A stretch of DNA of 64,000 nt from Nonomuraea turcica (GTDB lineage Bacteria; Actinomycetota; Actinomycetes; Streptosporangiales; Streptosporangiaceae): positions 124,001 through 188,000 of the forward strand of contig NZ_JAUZQF010000022.1 in the NCBI RefSeq assembly GCF_030718205.1. Reading direction: 5' to 3'. The notes under the pieces are model-generated. The model saw only the letters and a list, made by a program, of their open reading frames with translations. It made no database searches and had not been told where the DNA came from. Position numbers and translations under genes: made by a program. This document shows, in pieces, positions 8,511-15,901 of this stretch (position 1 is the stretch's first letter; each line of letters starts with the position of its first letter).

Positions 8511-9596
8511 ATGACAGCTCCTTTGCTTGCTCAGCGCCCCAGCAAGGCGCTGGTGATCGGCTTGGTCGTCTCGGGAATCCTCGCGCTGCTCGTGCTGGCC
8601 CTCATGCTGATCTCGGGCGGGCCCGCCGGGTTCGCGTTGTCGGCGGTGCTCGCGGTGGCGCCGCTGCCGGTGCTGCTGGCCGCGGTGCTCTCCCTTGATC
8701 GGCTGGAGCCGGAGCCGAAGCTGCATCTGGCGTTCGCGTTCGCGTGGGGTGCGGGGGTGGCCGTCGTGGTCGCCGTGGGGTTCACGCTGCTCGGCCAGCA
8801 GCTGTTCGTCAGGGCCGGCTACGGCGCCGCGGTCGCCGAGAACATGGGCACCGTCCTGCTCGCCCCCGTGATCGAGGAGGCGCTCAAGGGCTCGGCGCTG
8901 CTGCTGCTCCTGCGCAGGAGGCGCGAGATCGACGGCCTGACCGACGGCATCGTGTACGCCTCCATGGCGGGCCTGGGCTTCGCCGCGGTCGAGAACGTCG
9001 GCTACTACCTGCTCGCGTTCGGCGAGGACGGCGTCGGCGGTGCGATCCAGCTGTTCGTGTTGCGCGGCCTGATCGACCCGCTCGGCCACCCGGTCTACAC
9101 CTCGATGATCGGCCTCGGCGTCGCCTACGCGCTGACGAGCCGCTCGCCCGCCAGGTTCGCCGCGATCCCCCTCGGCTATCTCGGCGCGGTCTTCCTGCAC
9201 GCGCTCTGGAACGGCTCGGCCACCACGGGTTCGCTGGCCTGGCTGGGCGTGGCGTACCTGGTGATCATGGCGGCGCTCGTCCTGCTGATCGTCGTGACCG
9301 TCGTCGAACGCCGCCACCTCGTCGGCAAGATGGCCGTCTACCTGCCCGGCTACCGGCCCACCGGGCTCGTCACCGACCAGGACGTCCGGATGCTCAGCAC
9401 GTTGTCGGCACGCAAGGCGGCCCGCAGGTGGGCCAGGGGAGCAGGGCTCGGCCGGGCCATGAGCGACTATCAGCAGGCGGCCACCGAGCTGACCATGCTG
9501 CACCTGCGGGCCGAACGGCGGGGCATGGACCCGGCCAGGTTCGCGGTGGAGCGGGACGCCTACCTGGGGGCGATGGCGCACGCCCGCCGCTGGTGA
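8511..9596 (+). CDS. PrsW-family intramembrane metalloprotease
   Basis: A 361-residue polytopic membrane protein with about 8 hydrophobic segments. It shows the PrsW signatures: DRLEPEP after the first helices, IEEALKG (EExxK-type metal motif, near residue 120), VENVGYY, and FLHALWNG with a conserved histidine. Bacillus PrsW makes the site-1 cut of anti-sigma factor RsiW, and relatives in actinomycetes are assumed to process membrane substrates. No anti-sigma gene is nearby. A cytoplasmic tail of about 80 residues follows the last helix. The stop codon abuts the convergent hydrolase gene with no gap. The Shine-Dalgarno sequence (GAGAGGCG) precedes ATG 8511. Confidence 0.9.
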   Translation: MTAPLLAQRPSKALVIGLVVSGILALLVLALMLISGGPAGFALSAVLAVAPLPVLLAAVLSLDRLEPEPKLHLAFAFAWGAGVAVVVAVGFTLLGQQLFVRAGYGAAVAENMGTVLLAPVIEEALKGSALLLLLRRRREIDGLTDGIVYASMAGLGFAAVENVGYYLLAFGEDGVGGAIQLFVLRGLIDPLGHPVYTSMIGLGVAYALTSRSPARFAAIPLGYLGAVFLHALWNGSATTGSLAWLGVAYLVIMAALVLLIVVTVVERRHLVGKMAVYLPGYRPTGLVTDQDVRMLSTLSARKAARRWARGAGLGRAMSDYQQAATELTMLHLRAERRGMDPARFAVERDAYLGAMAHARRW

Positions 9597-10469
9597 TCAG
9601 CGGGGCAGCAGGAAGTTCGACAGGTGGGCGAGCACCGCGTCCGGCTGCTCCTCGGCCAGGAAGTGCCCGCACTCGGGGATCTCGGCCCCGCGCACGTCAA
9701 GGGCGTAATCCCGCCAGATGTCCAGCACCGGCACTCTGCTCGGCAGCCCGGCGGCGCCCCACAGCGCGAGGACCGGCATCTCCAGGCGCCGGCCCGCGTC
9801 CCAGTCGGCGTCGTCATGCTGGGCGTCGTGCGGGAACGAGGCCCGGTAGTCCTCGAACCCGGCCCGCAGTGCGCCCGGCTGCTCGAACGCGCGCACGTAC
9901 TCCTCGACGTCCAGCCGTGAGCGCTGCACCGTCCACTTCTCGAAGAAATAGCCCAGGTAGCCGCGGACGTCCTGGCCCGCCAGCCGCTCCGGCAGATCGG
10001 GCTGCAGGTGGAACGTCCAGTGCCAGGTGCCCGACGCCAGGCCGGTCGTCATGTCGAACCTGCGCCACATCTCCCTGGTCGGGATGATGTCCATGACCAC
10101 GAGCCGCTCCACCTCGCCTGGGTGGTCGAGCGCGTAGCGGTGGGCGACCCTGGCGCCCCGGTCGTGGCCGGCGAGCACGAGCGTGGAGTGGCCGAGCGAG
10201 CGCGCCAGGGCGCGGATGTCGGCCGCCATCGTGCGCTTGTCGTAGCCGGTGACCGGCTTGTCCGTGCGGCCGTACCCGCGCAGGTCGGGCGCGACGACCG
10301 TGAAGTTGCCGGCCAGGGCGGGGATGAGCCGCCGCCAGCAGTGGGAGGTCTGCGGCCAGCCGTGCAGCAGGACCAGCAACGGCCCTTCGCCGGCGATCAG
10401 GTAGTGCATGCGCAGGCCGTCGAGGTCGGCCATGCGCGATTCGATGGCCGGTTCGGTCATTGAACTCAT
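9597..10469 (-). CDS. Fluoroacetate/haloacetate-dehalogenase-like alpha/beta hydrolase
   Basis: About 290 residues, alpha/beta hydrolase fold. The oxyanion-hole segment is LLHGWPQTSHCW and the nucleophile elbow is GHDRGARV: nucleophile Asp103 followed by Arg104 and Arg107, the spacing used by fluoroacetate dehalogenases to hold the substrate carboxylate. A TWHWTF segment places His150-Trp151 where that family binds the halide, and DIIPTREMW and DYRASFPHDA also fit. The catalytic His is in ECGHFLAEE. This residue set suggests hydrolysis of C-F or C-Cl bonds of haloacids, but epoxide-hydrolase-like activity cannot be excluded. It is divergent from an HxlR regulator, with paired repeats between them. 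Starts at 10469 or 10460 are both possible. Confidence 0.75.
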   Translation of the reverse strand: MSSMTEPAIESRMADLDGLRMHYLIAGEGPLLVLLHGWPQTSHCWRRLIPALAGNFTVVAPDLRGYGRTDKPVTGYDKRTMAADIRALARSLGHSTLVLAGHDRGARVAHRYALDHPGEVERLVVMDIIPTREMWRRFDMTTGLASGTWHWTFHLQPDLPERLAGQDVRGYLGYFFEKWTVQRSRLDVEEYVRAFEQPGALRAGFEDYRASFPHDAQHDDADWDAGRRLEMPVLALWGAAGLPSRVPVLDIWRDYALDVRGAEIPECGHFLAEEQPDAVLAHLSNFLLPR

Positions 10470-10503
10470 GGTGCCGCACGCTAGCACGGTTCGGTGAATG
10501 AAC
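10450..10503. promoter_or_regulatory. Two near-identical dyad repeats between the dehalogenase-like and HxlR genes
   Basis: GGTTCGGTCATTGAAC (10450-10465) and GGTTCGGTGAATGAAC (10488-10503) match at 14 of 16 positions, and each contains GTTC-N7-GAAC inverted arms. They lie 38 bp apart, one over the hydrolase start and one just before the HxlR start. This fits two operator copies for the divergent regulator (inference). Confidence 0.55.
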
Positions 10504-10516
10504 TAACATGCGCCCC

Positions 10517-11104
10517 ATGGCGCTCGGCAAGAACTACGACGGTCAAGACTGCTCCCTCGCCAAGGCCCTGGAGGTGATCGGCGAGCGGTGGACGCTGCTC
10601 GTGGTCCGCGACGCCATGTACGGCGTGCGGCGCTTCGGCGACTTCCAGGCCCACCTCGACATCCCGCGAGCCGTTCTCTCCCAGCGGCTCGCCACGCTCG
10701 TCGCGGCCGGCGTCCTCGACCGACGCCGCTACCAGGATGCGCCGCCGCGCGACGAGTACGTCCTGACCCCCATGGGCCGCGAGCTCTGGCCGCCCGTGCT
10801 GGCCCTGACGCAGTGGGGCGAGCGCCATCTCGCCGCGCACGGCCCCCGTCGCCTGTACCACCACGTGACCTGCCGGACTCGGCTCGACCCCCAGTCCGGC
10901 TGCCCGGCCTGCCGTCGGAGCGTCCCGCTGGAGGAGGTCGAGGTCCGCCCCGGGCCGGGCCTGCGCCATGACACGCGCGAGGACCTGGTCAGTCTCGCCC
11001 TTCGGACACCACACCGGATGTTGGCTCCCATTCCTGACAAAATCATCAGGGAAACCCTCGAAGGGAGATCACATGAGCTGGGCGGAGATCGGGTCCGAGG
11101 CTGA
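10517..11104 (+). CDS. HxlR-family transcriptional regulator
   Basis: About 195 residues. The N-terminal 105 residues are a canonical HxlR winged helix: DCSLAKALEVIGERWTLLVVRDAMYGVRRFGDF, then the recognition segment IPRAVLSQRLATLVAAGVL and wing RRRYQDAPPRDEYVLTPMG. A C-terminal extension carries three cysteines (CRTRLDPQSGCPAC), as in several actinobacterial HxlR proteins; this could sense redox state or metal, but that is not shown. It is divergent from the dehalogenase-like gene and upstream of a flavoprotein whose start lies 32 nt inside its 3' end, suggesting translational coupling. ATG 10517 was chosen by family alignment; ATG 10508 is also possible. Confidence 0.88.
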   Translation: MALGKNYDGQDCSLAKALEVIGERWTLLVVRDAMYGVRRFGDFQAHLDIPRAVLSQRLATLVAAGVLDRRRYQDAPPRDEYVLTPMGRELWPPVLALTQWGERHLAAHGPRRLYHHVTCRTRLDPQSGCPACRRSVPLEEVEVRPGPGLRHDTREDLVSLALRTPHRMLAPIPDKIIRETLEGRSHELGGDRVRG

Positions 11105-11696
11105 GCTGCGCGAACTGCTAGGGGAGGTCATGCCGAGGGCGGCCAGCAAGGAGCGGGTACGCCTGCACGAGCGCGACCGGCAGTGGCTGGCGGCCTCGCC
11201 GTTCTGTCTGATCGCCACCTCCGACGACCAGGGCAACTGTGACGTCTCGCCCAAGGGCGACCCCGCCGGGTTCGTCCACGTCATCGACGACGCGACGATC
11301 GCCATCCCGGACCGCCCAGGGAACCGCAGAGCGGACGGATTCCTCAATATCCTGAAAAATCCGCATGTAGGGTTGGTCTTTCTCATTCCCGGCCGCAACG
11401 AGACCCTCCGCATCAACGGCCGGGCGCGGCTCGTCCGCGAAGCCCCGTTCTTCGATGAGATGATCGTCAAGGGTCACCGCCCGCATCTCGCCCTCGTCGT
11501 GGAGATCGAGCAGATCTTCTTCCACTGCGCCAAGGCGTTCCTGCGCTCCGGGCTGTGGAAGCCGGACACCTGGGGCGGCGATAACCTGCCCTCGCACGCG
11601 CGGCTGGTCAAGGACGTGCAGGCGGTGCAGGAGAGCCTCGAGGAGCTCGAGAGCTACTACGGCGAGACGTACGCCAAGAAGCTGTACGCCTCCTGA
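11073..11696 (+). CDS. FMN-binding PPOX-type flavoprotein (MSMEG_1061-like family)
   Basis: A 207-residue split-barrel protein. The helix-rich N-terminus MSWAEIGSEAELRELLG leads into the barrel (FCLIATSDDQGNCDVSPKGDPAGFVHVIDD), the cofactor segment AIPDRPGNRRADGFLNILKNPHVGLVFLIPG, RINGRARLV, and a family-specific C-terminus (FHCAKAFLRSGLWKPDTWG). The W-KPDTW and CSPKGDP-like motifs are typical of a distinct actinobacterial FMN-binding family of unknown substrate. ATG 11073 has a good Shine-Dalgarno (AAGGGAGA) and overlaps the HxlR gene by 32 nt, so the regulator, flavoprotein and divergent dehalogenase-like gene may form one module. A 13-bp hairpin follows. Confidence 0.85.
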   Translation: MSWAEIGSEAELRELLGEVMPRAASKERVRLHERDRQWLAASPFCLIATSDDQGNCDVSPKGDPAGFVHVIDDATIAIPDRPGNRRADGFLNILKNPHVGLVFLIPGRNETLRINGRARLVREAPFFDEMIVKGHRPHLALVVEIEQIFFHCAKAFLRSGLWKPDTWGGDNLPSHARLVKDVQAVQESLEELESYYGETYAKKLYAS

Positions 11697-11702
11697 CCTG
11701 CG

Positions 11703-11733
11703 ACGACCCAGGCCGCACGCCGGCCTGGGTCGT
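11703..11733. terminator. Bidirectional hairpin terminator
   Basis: A perfect 13-bp stem, ACGACCCAGGCCG (11703-11715) and CGGCCTGGGTCGT (11721-11733), with a 5-nt loop. It lies 6 nt after the flavoprotein stop and 8 nt beyond the stop of the opposing micro-peptide gene, so it can serve both strands. Confidence 0.8.
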
Positions 11734-11741
11734 CCGGTGGG

Positions 11742-11909
11742 CTAGGCGGCAGGCGTGGGACCGCCGGGGAAACGGATCACATTCCTGCCGGTGTAGGCCC
11801 GCAAATCGATCACCTTGGGATCTGCGGGCGGCTTGTGGCGGTCTGCCGACCGAATGTCGCGGACCTTGTGCCTGGCAACGTGTGGCGGCACCGCCACAAG
11901 CCTCTTCAT
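11742..11909 (-). CDS. Unknown 55-residue peptide with DLRAYTGR motif
   Basis: Not recognised. A 55-residue ORF starting MKRLVAVPPHVARHK, rich in Arg/Lys/His in its first half and ending in VIDLRAYTGRNVIRFPGG followed by a short PTPAA tail. The ATG has a G-run (GGGGGG) 7 nt upstream. The next gene upstream on the same strand (11984-12085) encodes a 33-residue peptide with a similar plan: start (M/V)KR(L/V), a basic middle, then DLR-x3/4-GR near the C-terminus. No transmembrane segment or cysteine is present. Between the two ORFs lie a twice-repeated TAGATAACA and a TATCT-AC-AGATA dyad. It could be a modified-peptide precursor, a regulatory peptide or a small nucleic-acid-binding protein; nothing here decides. 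Confidence 0.55.
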   Translation of the reverse strand: MKRLVAVPPHVARHKVRDIRSADRHKPPADPKVIDLRAYTGRNVIRFPGGPTPAA

Positions 11910-11983
11910 CGTGAGCCCCCCGTGATGTTCTTGTTATCTATGTTATCTACAGATACCCCCGTAAGTTTGCTGTAAGGAGCAAG

Positions 11984-12085
11984 TCAGTAGGGGAGTCTGC
12001 GACCTGCCGGTGAACGCAGGTCCAACTCCATGGCGGGCCGCGGACGTCGCCTGGCCGTCGCCTTGGTGACTTTGACGCGTTTCAC
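11984..12085 (-). CDS. Unknown 33-residue basic peptide with DLRSPAGR motif
   Basis: Not recognised. A 33-residue ORF from GTG 12085, preceded by a strong Shine-Dalgarno (GAAGGGGGA, 6-7 nt away). The sequence begins VKRVKVTKATARRRPRP and ends MELDLRSPAGRRLPY. It is very basic in the N-terminal half. The start and the DLR-x4-GR C-terminal motif are shared with the 55-residue ORF 74 nt downstream, which argues that both are real. The frame stays open upstream to 12214, but only the GTG has a ribosome-binding site. It lies 144 nt downstream of the AhpD-like gene on the same strand. Confidence 0.5.
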   Translation of the reverse strand: MKRVKVTKATARRRPRPAMELDLRSPAGRRLPY

Positions 12086-12229
12086 GGTGTATCCCCCTTC
12101 CGAAGCGCGTCGTTCTCCTTTCACGACTGTGCGCCGCGCCGTTTGGCGACGGCTTGGCGGGCGCTTGCCACCCGCCATGCGCGCCAACCTAGCTCCAGTG
12201 CCGGTCCGGCTCAATGCATTTCCACGAGG

Positions 12230-12673
12230 TCAGGTACCGGGCGTGAGCCGGGCGGTGACGCCGATCCGGTTCCAGGCGTTGATCATGGCGATCGTCGCGA
12301 TCAGCAGCGCGAGCTGCTTCTCGCTGTAGTGCTCGCCGGCCTGCTGCCACACGGCGTCCGGCACGCCTTCCCGGTCGGGCAGCCTGGTCGCCTCCTCCGT
12401 CAGCGCCAGCGCGGCCCGCTCGGCCGGCGTGAAAACCGTGGCCTCACGCCAGGCCGCCACCATCCACAACCGCTCGTCGCTCTCGCCCGCCTTCTTCATG
12501 TCGCGGCTGTGCATGTCCACGCAGTAACCGCAGCCGTTGATCTGGCTGGCGCGCAGCTTGACGAGTTCGATGGTGGCGGCCGGCAGCTCGCTGTCGTGCA
12601 GGATCTTCTCCACCGCCAGGAAGTGGTGGTACACCTCGGGGATGTTCTTGGCGACGTTGATCCGCTGGGTCAT
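12230..12673 (-). CDS. AhpD-like/carboxymuconolactone decarboxylase-family protein
   Basis: A 147-residue all-helical protein of the AhpD/CMD family. It has the signature LVKLRASQINGCGYCVDMHSRDMKKAGES: a CxxC-type cysteine pair with the adjacent histidine, as in the AhpD proton-relay site. Downstream motifs (ERLWMVAAWREATVFTPAERAALALTEEATRL) match the stand-alone 'CMD family' proteins common in actinomycetes, thought to act as thiol-dependent peroxidases or reductases. No ahpC or sigma gene is adjacent. The ATG follows an excellent GAGGAGG. The two micro-peptide genes lie downstream on the same strand and may be co-transcribed. Confidence 0.9.
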   Translation of the reverse strand: MTQRINVAKNIPEVYHHFLAVEKILHDSELPAATIELVKLRASQINGCGYCVDMHSRDMKKAGESDERLWMVAAWREATVFTPAERAALALTEEATRLPDREGVPDAVWQQAGEHYSEKQLALLIATIAMINAWNRIGVTARLTPGT

Positions 12674-12764
12674 GTGAGCCTCCTCAGTTTTCGCTCTTAC
12701 ATCAACAGGACGGGATAGGCCGCCCGGTTGTGACAGCTTCGGAGGAAAACCTTGGATGCCGCGG

Positions 12765-13211
12765 TCAGCCCAGGCAGTTACCCCAGGACTGACGGCCGCC
12801 CCACGCCTCGACCCGGCCGGCGGGGTCGCGGGTCCAACCGGCGTAGCGTACGCACTTCCAGCTCCCGTCGAGGTGGCCGGTCTCGGCGTAGTAGCGATAC
12901 TTCTGCTCGTCCTGCGACTTGCCGCCGCCCTTCACCTCGAGGTAGGCGCCGGTCACCGAGCGGATGCCCTGGTAGACGGTCTTGATCGCGGCGACGCAGT
13001 TCTTGCCGGAGCGCTTGTTGTACATGAGGTACACGTGTCCGAACACGGCGCCGCGCGTCTTCATCGCCCGGTGCCCGTCCTTGACGCGGTGGAAGCCGGG
13101 GCCGCAGATGCGCTCAGGCGTGTAGCGCGCCGTGGCGGCGTAGGCGGAGGAGGGAAGGGCGGCGATCCCGGTGGCGACCAGAGCGGCCGCGATGACCGTT
13201 CGCGTGAGCAC
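12765..13211 (-). CDS. Secreted spore-associated-protein-A-like protein
   Basis: A 148-residue exported protein starting at GTG 13211 (Shine-Dalgarno GAAGGGAA). The signal peptide TVIAAALVATGIAALPSSAYA is followed by a cysteine-containing domain: CGPGFHRV, GHVYLMYNKRSGKNCVAAIKT, TGAYLEVKGG, a YRYYAETGHL segment, KCVRYAG and a terminal WGNCLG. The order CGxGY / VYLxYN..GKNC / YLEV / YYAGPV / CVxWGG resembles spore-associated protein A of Streptomyces, whose molecular function is not known; the assignment rests on this pattern. Four cysteines in the mature part could form disulfides. The long ORF extending upstream to 13961 is only antisense to the MFS gene. Confidence 0.7.
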   Translation of the reverse strand: MLTRTVIAAALVATGIAALPSSAYAATARYTPERICGPGFHRVKDGHRAMKTRGAVFGHVYLMYNKRSGKNCVAAIKTVYQGIRSVTGAYLEVKGGGKSQDEQKYRYYAETGHLDGSWKCVRYAGWTRDPAGRVEAWGGRQSWGNCLG

Positions 13212-13287
13212 GGTTTTCCCTTCGACAGGGGATATAAGGACATCGATGATCTTTACTGTGACTTGACCGTAATTGCAAGGGGGTTGG

Positions 13288-14382
13288 ATGCCGCTCATCG
13301 CGGTTTGCGCGGCCTGGGCCGTGTTCTGGGGCTCCTGGTCGGCCCTGCTGCCCGCCATCAAGCTGGAGCTGGGCATCTCGGCGGGCGACCTCGGGCTGGC
13401 CCTGAGCGCCGTACCGGTCGGGGCCCTGCCCGCGATGGCGTTCACCGGGCGGCTGGCACGGGGGCGTGAGCGGTCTGCCCTGATGGTGACCACGACGTTG
13501 TTCGCGCTCAGCGTGGCCTGCGTCGGCCTGGTCGGCTCGCTCTGGCAGCTGGGGGCGGCGTTGCTGCTCGTGGGCGCCGCCAGCGGCGCGCTGGACATCG
13601 CGCTGAACCTGGCCACCGGGCGGGTCGAACGCGAGAGCGGCCGCCGGCTCTTCCAGCTGGTGCACGCGGCGTTCCCTGTCGGGGTCATCGCCGCCGCCCC
13701 GGCCACGGGGCTGGCCCGCTCGCTCGGGTACGGCGCCGGCGCGGTGCTCGCGGCCATCGCGGTGATCGTGGTCGTCACGTCGTTGTCACTGCTGGCACTG
13801 CCCATGAGACGTACGGCAGCCGAAGCCCCCTCGCACACCGGCAGGCGCGGGCTCTGGAGGGTCGCCGCCGTGCTCGGGGCGCTGGCAGCCTGCGTGCTCA
13901 TCATCGAGAACTCGGTCGAGCAATGGTCGGTGCTGCTGCTGGAGGACCATCGCGGCGCCACGCCGCTCGTGTCGAGCGCCGCGCCCGCGGTCTACATGGG
14001 GGCGCTCACCGCCGGGCGGCTCATCGTGCAGGCGCTGCCGCGGGTGCCGCTCAGGGCGATGTACCTGGTGGCGGGGGTGGGTGGCGGGGCGGGCATCGCG
14101 CTGGCCGCCCTGGGCGGCACCGTAGTGATCTCCATGGTGGGGTTCGCGGTGACCGGGCTGGCGCTCGGGCCGCTGGTGCCCGCCCTGCTCAGCCGCTCGG
14201 CCGCCGACGATCCGAGCGGGACGCTGGTGTGGGGCGTGTCCACGATCTCGTACACCGGCTTCGTGGTCAGCCCGCTGCTCGTGGCCGGTCTGAGCGGGTG
14301 GTTCGGCCTGCCCGTGGCGCTGGCCGCGCTCGGGCTGCTGGGACTGCCGCTGGTGGCCCGCTTCGCGGTGGAACGTTCGTGA
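13288..14382 (+). CDS. MFS transporter, 12-TM sugar/drug type
   Basis: A 364-residue protein with about 12 hydrophobic segments of the MFS fold. It opens with WAVFWGSWSALLPAIKLELGISAGDLGLAL, has a loop-2/3 motif AFTGRLARGRERS, and carries VHAAFPVG and ENSVEQWSVLLLEDHRGA in the middle. The WSALLP...LG.S...LG.AL start and the E-x-(W/Q)W segment resemble the YbjJ-like/FucP-related MFS subgroup found widely in actinomycetes, whose substrates are unknown. ATG 13288 follows AAGGGGG, which is why TTG 13273 was not chosen. It is divergent from the SapA-like gene, with 76 nt between. Confidence 0.85.
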   Translation: MPLIAVCAAWAVFWGSWSALLPAIKLELGISAGDLGLALSAVPVGALPAMAFTGRLARGRERSALMVTTTLFALSVACVGLVGSLWQLGAALLLVGAASGALDIALNLATGRVERESGRRLFQLVHAAFPVGVIAAAPATGLARSLGYGAGAVLAAIAVIVVVTSLSLLALPMRRTAAEAPSHTGRRGLWRVAAVLGALAACVLIIENSVEQWSVLLLEDHRGATPLVSSAAPAVYMGALTAGRLIVQALPRVPLRAMYLVAGVGGGAGIALAALGGTVVISMVGFAVTGLALGPLVPALLSRSAADDPSGTLVWGVSTISYTGFVVSPLLVAGLSGWFGLPVALAALGLLGLPLVARFAVERS

Positions 14383-14478
14383 CGGGCGGAGACGGCCTGA
14401 TTATGGTGATGCTTTGGGGAAAGGAGAGCACGGAACGGGGTATCCCCCCGGGCGGACACGACTGCAAAGGGGATCACC

Positions 14479-14730
14479 ATGGCTGTCTGCGAGAGCTGCG
14501 GCAACGATTACGACATGGCGTTCGAGGTGCACGCGCAGGGATCGGTGCACACCTTCGACTGCTTCCAGTGCGCGATCGAGGCCATGGCACCGGTGTGCGA
14601 GCACTGCGGCACCAAGGTCATCGGGCACGGGGTCCAGGCCGGTGACCACTGGTATTGCTGCGCCCACTGCGCCCGTGAGGAGGGCACCAAGGGCATCGTC
14701 GACCGCGTCATGGCGGGCACCACGTCCTAG
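14479..14730 (+). CDS. Small zinc-binding (zinc-ribbon-like) protein
   Basis: An 83-residue protein with three cysteine/histidine clusters: CESCGNDY, the CAIEAM region, CEHCGTKVIGHG, and WYCCAHCAREEG. The CxxC spacings suggest at least one, probably two, zinc sites. It belongs to a conserved group of short actinobacterial proteins sometimes labelled metallothionein-like. The function is unknown; a structural zinc module or a metal buffer would both fit. The Shine-Dalgarno is weak (AAAGGGGAT). Its stop overlaps the stop of the convergent AlkZ-like gene by 3 nt. Confidence 0.75.
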   Translation: MAVCESCGNDYDMAFEVHAQGSVHTFDCFQCAIEAMAPVCEHCGTKVIGHGVQAGDHWYCCAHCAREEGTKGIVDRVMAGTTS

Positions 14731-15830
14731 GGTTTCAGGAGGTCGCGCACGCGGGCGACGGCCTCCTCCAGCGGCCACTGGGGCACCGGCGCGTCGAGAT
14801 CCAGGACGATGTCGCCGTTCCTGGCCTCCCAGACGCCCGCCACCCGGCCCCCGTGGACGACCACGGGGGAGATCCACCCTGCCTGCCGGCTGACCTTGGG
14901 TTTGAGCGACGGCGGGAGGAGCGGGGCCAGCGTGCGCGGGGCGGCCAGAATGTATTGATCGAAGCCCGGCAGCAGGTGGACCTCGGCCGACGGCCGGGTG
15001 TCCGCCAGGTCGTCCAGGTGCTCCTTCAGCGCCGGCAGGGTCGTCCCGTCCTCGGTCTCGACCTCGGTCAGCTCCGGCGCCAGGTCGCGGAACCAGCCCT
15101 TCAGCACGGCCTTCCTGGCCACGCCGCCGAACAGCCAGGCATCGAACATCTCCGGCGTCGCCGGGCCGTGCGCGCCGAGGAACGCCCGCGCCACGCGTAC
15201 GCCCGCCTCCTCGAACGGCGGCGGCTCGGAGGGCCAGCCGGGGATCCAGGCGCGCGGGGCGGTGAACGTCACCCTGCCTTCGCGGGGCGGGCCGTAGCAC
15301 AGCTCGCCCAGGCGGCTGAGCGGCTTGAGCAGCGCGCCCCAACCGGAGGTGAGCGCCTGCCGCAGGTGAGCGTTGCCGGTCACCGCCACCACGGCGTCGA
15401 CCAGCTCCTCGCGGGTCAGTGGGCGCCCAGCCCCATCGCTCAGCGCCTGCGGGACCGCCTCGATGATCGCAGCGATCTCGGCGGCGGTCACCCCGTGGCC
15501 GCGCTGCCACGACCCCTTCTCCCAGAACCGCAACGTGCTCAGGGCGGCGCAGTATCCGGCCAGCTCGTCGGCGGGGACGAGATGGAGGGTGCCGCGCATG
15601 ATCCACGTCTTGGCGAGTGTCCGGTCGGTCCACAGGGCGCGGTCGATCTCGCCGGGCTCGGGCTCGGCGCTCCTGACCGCCACCGCCAGCTGCGCCGACG
15701 ACGGGACCTGGGTCTGCACGCCGCACAACCTCCGGGCCACGCTCACGGCGTCGGGCCCGCCGGCTCCGCTCACGAACTGCCTGCGCAGGCGCCACGCGAG
15801 GATCTGCGCCCAGGTAACCTTCGTCGTCAC
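14727..15830 (-). CDS. Winged-helix DNA-binding protein of the AlkZ-like family
   Basis: About 367 residues of the HTH_42/AlkZ-like family, which includes glycosylases that unhook crosslinked or alkylated bases (AlkZ/AZL, YcaQ). Visible are the N-terminal start LAWRLRRQF, RLCGVQTQVPSSAQLAV (the Q-x-Q position used for catalysis in AlkZ), WIMRGTLHLVP, tandem winged-helix segments (SGWGALLKPLSRLGEL and PATPEMFDAWL), LLPGFDQYILA and GVWEARNGDIVLDL. The catalytic interpretation is from family knowledge, and many actinobacterial members are untested. GTG 15830 was chosen because the family starts at this helix. It is convergent with the zinc protein. Confidence 0.8.
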   Translation of the reverse strand: MTTKVTWAQILAWRLRRQFVSGAGGPDAVSVARRLCGVQTQVPSSAQLAVAVRSAEPEPGEIDRALWTDRTLAKTWIMRGTLHLVPADELAGYCAALSTLRFWEKGSWQRGHGVTAAEIAAIIEAVPQALSDGAGRPLTREELVDAVVAVTGNAHLRQALTSGWGALLKPLSRLGELCYGPPREGRVTFTAPRAWIPGWPSEPPPFEEAGVRVARAFLGAHGPATPEMFDAWLFGGVARKAVLKGWFRDLAPELTEVETEDGTTLPALKEHLDDLADTRPSAEVHLLPGFDQYILAAPRTLAPLLPPSLKPKVSRQAGWISPVVVHGGRVAGVWEARNGDIVLDLDAPVPQWPLEEAVARVRDLLKP

Positions 15831-15901
15831 TCGCCCTTTGTACACCCCGCCCACCGACAATCCCGCCGCGAGGGGCTGTCCGGCCCCCGGTGCCCGCAGG
15901 G

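Noticed and set aside
13212-13961. N-terminal extension of the SapA-like ORF
   Set aside because: The extension is antisense to the MFS gene; the signal peptide and Shine-Dalgarno place the start at 13211.
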